Part shown: positions 51,233-53,567 of the stretch, one piece after another
Position numbering within the stretch: position 1 is the stretch's first letter
Layout: every line of letters begins with the position of its first letter
From: Syntrophomonadaceae bacterium
Lineage (GTDB): Bacteria > Bacillota > PH28-bin88
NCBI GenBank assembly: GCA_018333865.1
Contig: JAGXSE010000067.1
Coordinates: 1 to 53,567 of the forward strand
Direction of reading: 5' to 3'
DNA length: 53,567 bases
Translations under genes and position numbers: made by a program
Notes under the pieces: generated by a model
What the model was told of the DNA's origin: nothing
Seen by the model: only the letters and a program-made list of their open reading frames with translations
Databases searched by the model: none

Positions 51233-52042
51233 TTATTCTGTTGGCTTCATGCCCTGGATAGAATCCGACAAGCCTTTGCGTTCCTGCTTCAGGCCTTCGG
51301 CAAGGGCCAGGGCCTTTTTCCATGTTTTTTCCGTCTCATACTTGAGAAACTCATAGAGAGAATTCAGGTCCTCGGTTTCATCATACTTTTGCAGGCACTC
51401 GTAATACAGCCACTTATCCTCGTTGTAGATGATGAGGGGCGGGTGGTTATGGATCATGAGATAGTAATTCATCAGTGTCCTGCCGACGCGTCCGTTGCCG
51501 TCCGCGAAGGGATGGGCGTACTCAAACCTGGCGTGAAGATAAGCGGCGACTTTCAAAACATCCTTGCCCTCATACGCGTTTACTTCGGCAATTAGTTCTG
51601 TTAGATCTTTTTCCACATCTTCCGCGGCGGAGCCCACCTCATGGACGCCGGTCACATAATCGTGCTTTTTAAACTCGCCCGGTCGTTCCTCATTGGCGAT
51701 ATACTTACGTTTATCGTAGGTCCCGCCGGTGAGAGCCTTATGAATTTCCTTGACCAGCTCAATGCTGAGAGGCTCCCTTTTTACGATTTTTTCCCTCAAA
51801 AACTCATAGCACAGCTTTTGATTTTGCTGCTCAAACAGGGCGCGGGGACTCCCGGTGTACCCCACAACCCTGCCGTTTTCAAAGATTTCCCTTGTATTGT
51901 GGTAAGTGATTCCCTCATTCTCTATTTTCCCGGAATGAAACGCAAACAGAATGCGGAAGCTATCAAGATATTTATCTAATTCCTCGGAGGACGCGATTTT
52001 GTACGACTGCCACAGTTCAACAGCCTTATTGTATAGATCCAA
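51233..52042 (-). CDS. Fic-domain protein (AMPylator type, class II)
   Basis: About 269 aa. The Fic motif is HPFADGNGRVGR in EYAHPFADGNGRVGRTLMNY, complete with catalytic His and phosphate-binding residues. Upstream, FHSGKIENEGIT contains the inhibitory motif SxxxEN, placing it in class II, where the inhibitory helix is in the same chain before the Fic core. Fic enzymes transfer AMP or similar groups to target proteins. I chose the TTG start at 52042, preceded by AAGGAGG at seven bases; in-frame ATG codons at 52087 and 52063 lack ribosome sites. No antitoxin-like partner is adjacent. Target unknown. Confidence 0.9.
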   Translation of the reverse strand: MDLYNKAVELWQSYKIASSEELDKYLDSFRILFAFHSGKIENEGITYHNTREIFENGRVVGYTGSPRALFEQQNQKLCYEFLREKIVKREPLSIELVKEIHKALTGGTYDKRKYIANEERPGEFKKHDYVTGVHEVGSAAEDVEKDLTELIAEVNAYEGKDVLKVAAYLHARFEYAHPFADGNGRVGRTLMNYYLMIHNHPPLIIYNEDKWLYYECLQKYDETEDLNSLYEFLKYETEKTWKKALALAEGLKQERKGLSDSIQGMKPTE

Positions 52043-52129
52043 AGACACCCCCTCCTTTTTCATAGTTTTTGCTTCATCATACCACAATTATAAGGCCTTT
52101 AGAGAATATTTTGCGGACAGGCTACGGGG

Positions 52130-52156
52130 AAAAAAAAACGGCCTCGGAACAGGCCG
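52130..52156 (-). terminator. Intrinsic terminator of the yjiH-like gene
   Basis: CGGCCT (52139-52144) and AGGCCG (52151-52156) pair; on the minus strand a run of about nine T follows. It lies 30 bp past the gene's stop. Confidence 0.85.
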
Positions 52157-52185
52157 CAGGCCATTACGAGATGAGACAAAACCGG

Positions 52186-53496
52186 TCAAAACAGCATATG
52201 GGCCAAGGGTGCTGCTAAAATTATAGACAGAATGGTTCTTTGCAGCCAGATTACAACTATTTCTGCAACAGAAATTTCGATGTCGGTAGCCATGATGCAA
52301 GGGATGGAAGCGGAGAAGAACAAGATGGAAGAGATACAGGTGACACCAATGACAAACTTGGTCACTACAGGCGCGTTTGCTACCAACAGTGCCGGCAGGA
52401 ACATTTCGGCGATGCCCATGGAAGCAGCCTTGGCTGCCAGCATTGCTTCGGGAAGCTGGAACAAGGCGGTAAAAGGATAGAAAATGAAGGCCAGCACATC
52501 AAAGACAGGGGTAAACTCAGCCAACACCAGGCCGATTAAACCCACAGACATGATGGAAGGCAAGATAGCCATGGCCATCTGGAAACCGTCTTTCAGGGTC
52601 CCCTGGATGTTCTGGACAAGTCCGGGAGCTCTGCTGGTGGCAGCCAGTCCTTCGGCCCAGGCGCTTTTGAAAATATTTTCTTTGTATTCCGGTTCTGGCT
52701 GGCCTACACCATCAAAGTATTTGTCAGTTTTTTTGGAAAGGGGCCAGATCCGGACGGTAATGGCGGTAACAATGAAAGTAATCACCAGGGTGGACCAGAA
52801 AAAAGCAGTCCACATCTCCATCAGCCCAAGGGTCCTGGCTACGACGATCATAAAGGTAGCTGAAACTGTGGAAAAGCCGGTGGCGATAATGGCTGCCTCC
52901 CGGTTGGTATACTTGCTCTCGCGTAGCAGCCTGTTAGTAATGACAAGAGCCACGGAATAGCTGCCGACAAAAGACGCAACAGCATCAATGGCAGAGCGGC
53001 CAGGAAGCTTAAATAGGGGTCGCATCACCGGCCTCATAATAACACCAATAAATTCTAACAGGCCGTAGCCAACCAGGAAGGCCAGAAATATTGCGCCAAT
53101 CGGAACAATTAGCCCAACTGGAATCACCAGGCGTTCAAAAAGAAACGGCCCCATGTTTTTGGCCATCATCCAGGCCGGACCTGCGCCAAAGTAGACCAGG
53201 AACGCAACCACAACTCCAAGCAGTTTCAGGATGGAAAACACGAGGCTGACGGTGTTTTTATTCCAGGTTTTCTTGTAGAAAGGCCAAAAAGCTCCCAAAG
53301 CGATCACAGCCAGGGCGTAGATTTTAGCGGCTGGCAACAGGTTTGCCCTGATTTCCGAGACAATGTGATCTAGCGGGATAGTAGTCCTGGCATTAAAAGT
53401 TATTGGGATGAAGAACATAAAGATACCGATGGCACTGAAAATCAAGAACTTAAGCAAACTAGATGAATTGAACGTGCTCTGTTGTCTGATTTCCAT
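52186..53496 (-). CDS. YjiH-family membrane protein (nucleoside-recognition/Gate domain)
   Basis: A 436-aa integral membrane protein with about ten hydrophobic segments. It resembles the YjiH family, with Gate-type domains: FVGSYSVALVITNRLLRESK, TGFSTVSATFMIVVARTLGL, and late LLVANAPVVTKFVIGVTCIS. Related Gate-domain proteins occur in nucleoside transporters and spore maturation proteins, and some YjiH genes sit in amino-acid utilisation clusters; the substrate is unknown. GGGAGGTAAATTT precedes the ATG. The gene is transcribed leftwards from near the contig end, so its upstream context is missing. Confidence 0.85.
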   Translation of the reverse strand: MEIRQQSTFNSSSLLKFLIFSAIGIFMFFIPITFNARTTIPLDHIVSEIRANLLPAAKIYALAVIALGAFWPFYKKTWNKNTVSLVFSILKLLGVVVAFLVYFGAGPAWMMAKNMGPFLFERLVIPVGLIVPIGAIFLAFLVGYGLLEFIGVIMRPVMRPLFKLPGRSAIDAVASFVGSYSVALVITNRLLRESKYTNREAAIIATGFSTVSATFMIVVARTLGLMEMWTAFFWSTLVITFIVTAITVRIWPLSKKTDKYFDGVGQPEPEYKENIFKSAWAEGLAATSRAPGLVQNIQGTLKDGFQMAMAILPSIMSVGLIGLVLAEFTPVFDVLAFIFYPFTALFQLPEAMLAAKAASMGIAEMFLPALLVANAPVVTKFVIGVTCISSILFFSASIPCIMATDIEISVAEIVVIWLQRTILSIILAAPLAHMLF

Positions 53497-53553
53497 AAAT
53501 TTACCTCCCTATTTTTCTCCAAGGATAGTGCGATCAATACTCTTAAAAGGCCA

Positions 53554-53567
53554 CCCCCCCCCCCCCC
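53554..53567. other. Terminal run of 14 C
   Basis: The window ends in an uninterrupted C tract about 60 bp upstream of the yjiH-like start. A homopolymer at the very end of a sequence is most likely an assembly or sequencing artefact. Confidence 0.7.

Overview
The window looks like a chromosomal segment of an anaerobic, endospore-forming Firmicute of the Peptococcaceae/Desulfotomaculum type. The evidence is a SpoVA/YhcN germination locus, AddAB in place of RecBCD, hybrid cluster protein, TAXI-TRAP transport, a split B12-dependent acyl-CoA mutase and two genes that appear to encode selenocysteine. No rRNA or tRNA gene was recognised. The right edge is a run of 14 C, so it is probably a contig end.

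Layout. 1-240: 3' end of an IS66-type transposase gene. 343-6409: a type I-C CRISPR array with 92 repeats and 91 spacers, transcribed leftwards. 6410-6602: its leader. 6603-14273: a full type I-C cas set on the minus strand in the order cas4-cas1-cas2-cas3-cas5-cas8c-cas7, so the adaptation genes come first. 14372-17225: two ~600-bp direct repeats, each encoding the same very acidic 78-aa protein behind a conserved ~300-nt leader. They flank an intact rhuM and an hsdM gene broken by deletions, the remains of a type I restriction locus. 17280-24522: addA/addB. 24820-25473: a HAD phosphatase.

25532-30139: a 5-oxoprolinase operon (pxpA, ycsI-like, an unusual Nramp-like transporter, fused pxpB-pxpC). 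30384-32229: spoVAD-spoVAE-yhcN behind a plausible sigma-G promoter; no spoVAC is present. 32517-36569: TAXI-TRAP binding protein with a long Pro-Ala linker, fused TRAP permease and an IclR regulator. 36848-43069: DUF3243 gene and an acyl-CoA metabolism cluster (B12 subunit, mutase large subunit, thiolase, GPH transporter, MoaD-like protein) bracketed by two paralogous small genes. Each of these reads through an in-frame TGA into TGC and has a hairpin just downstream, as expected of selenoproteins.

43270-44310: QueG-like iron-sulfur protein. 44340-46418: divergent promoter, a structured leader with an intrinsic terminator, mpsC-like (DUF2294) and a biotin carboxylase. 46725-49322: P-type Ca2+-ATPase-like pump. 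49380-51089: hcp behind an HcpR/FNR-type palindrome centred at about -41.5. 51233-52042: Fic protein. 52186-53496: YjiH-family membrane protein.

The signals most worth following are the paired selenoprotein genes around the mutase operon, the attenuator-like leader of mpsC, the duplicated acidic-protein units next to the CRISPR-Cas locus, and a spacer acquired twice with different distal trimming. Everything was read by eye; family names rest on recognised motifs and not on database searches.
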